A stretch of DNA of 19,310 nt from Flavimaricola sp. (GTDB lineage: Bacteria > Pseudomonadota > Alphaproteobacteria > Rhodobacterales > Rhodobacteraceae): positions 1 through 19,310 of the forward strand of contig JALZWD010000072.1 of assembly GCA_023300365.1 (NCBI GenBank), written 5' to 3'. Made by a program: the position numbers and the translations under genes. The first letter of the stretch is position 1. Each line of letters opens with the position of its first letter. Shown here one piece after another: positions 16,809 to 19,310 of this stretch. Under the pieces are notes generated by a model. It was given only the letters and a program-made list of their open reading frames with translations. It did no database searches and was not told the origin of the DNA.

Positions 16809-16895
16809 GGTTGTGAAGGTTTAACTGCTCGATTTTGCGCGTCTGTCGGTTTTGGTCCGTGACGTGTCGGCTGGTTCTCGCGTTTTTTGCGCGGC

Positions 16896-16923
16896 TAGGT
16901 AAACCTATGACAACGAATGTTGT
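16896..16923. promoter_or_regulatory. Two adjacent dyads upstream of the DMGDH-like gene
   Basis: TAGGT-AA-ACCTA (16896-16907) is followed two bases later by ACAAC-GAAT-GTTGT (16910-16923), immediately before the GGAG ribosome binding site (16925-16928) of the next gene. Both have perfect 5-bp arms. They could be operator half-sites for a local regulator, or small RNA hairpins. The remaining 87 bases upstream (16809-16895) show no promoter I would defend. Confidence 0.3.
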
Positions 16924-16935
16924 TGGAGCCTTTTC

Positions 16936-19310
16936 ATGTCCTCACCTGCAAAAACCACCGTCAAAGCGCTTGTTGTTGGCGGCGGCGCTGTCGGCACCTC
17001 AATTGCCTATCATCTGGCTCGGGCTGGGTGGGATGACGTGATGCTGTTGGAACGCGACGAGCTAACCTCTGGCTCTACTTGGCATGCGGCAGGTTTGCTG
17101 CCCTTGTTTAACATGTCGTTTGCAACGACCCATATCCATAAATACTCGGTCGATTTTTATAAATCCCTCGAAGAGGAGACAGGGCTGAACGCGGGCTTTG
17201 CCGTTGTCGGCAATCTGCGGATGGCGCAGACAGACGAGCGTATGGACGAATATATGCTTTATGCATCCACCGCCGAGACCTGTGATGTCCCCTATGTTTG
17301 GATGACGCCCGACGAGATTAAGGCCAAGTGGCCTTTGATCCGTACCGATGATCTTAAGGGGGCTCTGTATCATCACACTGACGGTTATATAAATCCCGCC
17401 GATGTGACGATGGCGATGGCCAAAGGGGCGCGGCAACGCGGCGTGATGATTGAGCGGCGCTGGCAGGCGGATGGTTTTGAATGGGACGGCAACCATTGGC
17501 ACGTGACCTGCACCAAAATGGTGGAAAAGGGCGGCAACCTTGTGGCCTCGGACGAGCAGGTGGTGATCAAGGCCGAACACGTCGTAACCGCCAGCGGCAA
17601 CCACGCCCAGCGCACTGCGAAAATGTTGGGTATCAAGATGCCCGCAATTCCGGTTGAGCACCAATTTATCGTTATGGACCAGGATCCTGCGCTGGTGGAT
17701 TACCGCGCCGAGGGGCACGCCGAACATCCGGTTATTCGCGACGCAGATGCACAGTCTTATGTCCGCGAGGAACGCGGCGGTTGGATCTTGGGCGTGTACG
17801 AAAAGACCGCTCCCGCCCGCTTTGAACATGGCGTCCCCGACAGCTTTCGCGCCGATCTGTTCCCCCTCAATCTTGAGCGGATCGAAGAGCAATATATGGC
17901 CATGATCCACCGCATTCCGTCTTGCGAAGAAAGCGGCCTCAAGGATGATTTTAACGGTCCGATTTGCTATACGCCCGATGGCAACCCGCTCGTGGGGCCT
18001 GCACCGGGTCTGCATAATATGTGGCTCGCCGAGGGCTTTTCTTTTGGCATCACTGCGGCGGGCGGAACCGGCTATTACCTTGCGCAAATGATGGTGGAGG
18101 GCGAGGCCGAGATCGACATGGCAAGCCTCGATCCTAAACGGTACGGCGATTGGATGACGACCGAGTTTGCGGCACGCAAAAACGAAGAGTGTTACGACCA
18201 CGTTTATATCCTCCACCACCCTGACGAAGAGCGCCCCGCCTGTCGCCCGCTGCGCACGTCGCCTGCCTATGATCGACAGTTGGCGCGCGGTGCGCAATTT
18301 GGCTTTGTAAATGGCTGGGAGCGGCCCAATTATTTTGCGCCCATGGGGTTCAACGACCAAGACAGCCGCTCTTTTCGGCGTGGCGGTTGGTGGCAATATG
18401 CGGTGGAAGAGGCCCGTGCAATCCGCGAGGGCGTTGGCCTTATCGATGCAACCGCCTTTACAAAACACCGTCTTCACGGGCCGGGGGCGGCGGCGTTTCT
18501 GGATTGGTTCACGTGTAATAAGCTGCCCAAAACCGGGCGCATTAACCTGACCTACGCGCTGACGTCCCATGGCACCACGCGCACGGAATACACCATCGTT
18601 CGTCTGGCCGAGGATGATTTTTATCTGGTCAGTGCGGGTGCATGGCACGCCTATGACCAGGATTTTCTTTACAAAGCGATTGCTGAAAAAGAACCGTCGT
18701 TCGGCCGGATCAACGCCGAGGACGTGACCACCAAATGGGGCGTTTTTGCGATTGCGGGCCCGAAATCACGCGATGTTTTGAAAAGCATCATCAGTGACGC
18801 TGACCCCGAAACCGCCCTGTCGAACAAGCGGTTTCCGTGGCTATCGGCAAAACAGATTGAGCTTGGCATGGTGCCCGTCAATGCGATCCGCGTGGCCTAT
18901 ACTGGCGAGTTGGGGTGGGAATTGCATCACCCAATGGAAATGCAAAACCACCTGTTTGATTTGCTTGAAAAAGCGGGCGAACCTCACGGAATGAAACTGG
19001 TGGGCGCGCGGGCGCAAAATTGGTTGCGCCAAGAGAAATCCTACCGCGCGTTTGGCACCGAGCTTGGCCGTGACGCCACACCGCTTGAGGCGGATTTGCC
19101 GCGGTTTGTGAATATGGACAAGGACTACCACGGCAAAGAGGCGATGGTTGCCAAGGGCATCCGGTCAAAATGTTGCACCTTGCTGATTGATGGGCCTGCC
19201 GACGCCGATCCATGGGGCCGCGAGGCGCTCTATCATGGCGGCACTCGCGTGGGGCGTCTGACCTCGGGCGGCTATTCCGTGGCATTTGGTAAATCCATCG
19301 GCATGGGCTA
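16936..19310 (+). CDS. Dimethylglycine/sarcosine dehydrogenase-like FAD protein with GcvT domain (3' end beyond window)
   Basis: The open frame has 791 codons and runs off the window. Domain order is an N-terminal FAD-binding DAO fold with GGGAVG at residues 15-20 and STWHAAG with His50, the residue covalently linked to FAD in this family; a central FAO_M-like segment around residues 370-460 (LDPKRYGDWM, PAYDRQLARGAQFGF, YFAPMGF); and an aminomethyltransferase (GcvT) domain from about 490 (REGVGLIDATAFTKHRLHGPGA, VRLAEDDFYLVSAG, TGELGWELH, RQEKSYRAFGTELGRDATPLEAD split over two lines of sequence). The enzyme would demethylate dimethylglycine or sarcosine and pass the C1 unit to tetrahydrofolate. 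GGAG lies seven bases before the ATG. Family members are about 800-850 residues, so little is missing. The exact substrate is not determined. Confidence 0.9.
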   Translation, partial: MSSPAKTTVKALVVGGGAVGTSIAYHLARAGWDDVMLLERDELTSGSTWHAAGLLPLFNMSFATTHIHKYSVDFYKSLEEETGLNAGFAVVGNLRMAQTDERMDEYMLYASTAETCDVPYVWMTPDEIKAKWPLIRTDDLKGALYHHTDGYINPADVTMAMAKGARQRGVMIERRWQADGFEWDGNHWHVTCTKMVEKGGNLVASDEQVVIKAEHVVTASGNHAQRTAKMLGIKMPAIPVEHQFIVMDQDPALVDYRAEGHAEHPVIRDADAQSYVREERGGWILGVYEKTAPARFEHGVPDSFRADLFPLNLERIEEQYMAMIHRIPSCEESGLKDDFNGPICYTPDGNPLVGPAPGLHNMWLAEGFSFGITAAGGTGYYLAQMMVEGEAEIDMASLDPKRYGDWMTTEFAARKNEECYDHVYILHHPDEERPACRPLRTSPAYDRQLARGAQFGFVNGWERPNYFAPMGFNDQDSRSFRRGGWWQYAVEEARAIREGVGLIDATAFTKHRLHGPGAAAFLDWFTCNKLPKTGRINLTYALTSHGTTRTEYTIVRLAEDDFYLVSAGAWHAYDQDFLYKAIAEKEPSFGRINAEDVTTKWGVFAIAGPKSRDVLKSIISDADPETALSNKRFPWLSAKQIELGMVPVNAIRVAYTGELGWELHHPMEMQNHLFDLLEKAGEPHGMKLVGARAQNWLRQEKSYRAFGTELGRDATPLEADLPRFVNMDKDYHGKEAMVAKGIRSKCCTLLIDGPADADPWGREALYHGGTRVGRLTSGGYSVAFGKSIGMG

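Noticed and set aside
16835..17041. 68-codon plus-strand ORF overlapping the DMGDH-like start
   Set aside because: It reads the FAD-binding N-terminus in a wrong frame; the frame from 16936 has a ribosome binding site and clear family motifs.
17062..18648. 528-codon minus-strand ORF
   Set aside because: It is antisense to the DMGDH-like gene, rich in His/Arg/Gly with no recognisable domain; the plus frame is clearly coding.

Overview
The window reads as chromosomal DNA of an alphaproteobacterium of the Rhodobacterales (Roseobacter group). The evidence is moderate-to-high GC with TTG-rich leucine codons, an RpoHII-type heat-shock sigma factor preceded by a TGATCC-type ECF promoter, a 314-residue GshB, a dimethylglycine dehydrogenase-like FAD/GcvT protein, and two short intergenic sequences resembling elements I recall as common in that family. 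I see no phage, transposon, CRISPR, tRNA or rRNA. Every large gene looks intact except the last, which is cut by the window edge.

Layout. (1) 45-3622, envelope and housekeeping: an LpoA-like lipoprotein gene (minus) diverges from rsmI, followed on the plus strand by yraN and gshB. The association of lpoA, rsmI and yraN is also known in Escherichia coli. (2) 3619-7240, minus strand: comM (YifB family), a glutathione S-transferase with an extra C-terminal TRASH-like metal-binding motif, a histidine phosphatase and cobU. The phosphatase and cobU share an ATGA overlap, suggesting a cobalamin-salvage pair. (3) 7318-11025, plus strand: rpoHII, coaBC (coenzyme A synthesis), dut (dUTPase) and a membrane-anchored ThiF/MoeB-type adenylyltransferase that overlaps dut by GTGA. 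(4) 11063-12655: a polar amino acid ABC transporter pair, binding protein and permease, with no ATPase gene. (5) 12754-15409: an M3 oligopeptidase, converging with an exported SH3-domain protein. (6) 15523-16509: a D-2-hydroxyacid dehydrogenase (glyoxylate/hydroxypyruvate reductase type). (7) 16510-16935: a gene-poor gap holding what may be a frameshifted minus-strand remnant and two small dyads. (8) 16936-window end: the start and most of a dimethylglycine/sarcosine dehydrogenase-like gene.

Functional links are partial. gshB, the GST and the RpoE-to-RpoHII promoter all fit redox or singlet-oxygen defence. cobU with the phosphatase fits cobalamin salvage. The D-2-hydroxyacid dehydrogenase and the DMGDH-like enzyme fit C1/C2 and methylamine metabolism. 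The most noteworthy items are the GST-TRASH fusion, the candidate RpoE promoter before rpoHII, and the three-TM E1-like protein. No wholly new multi-gene system is evident.
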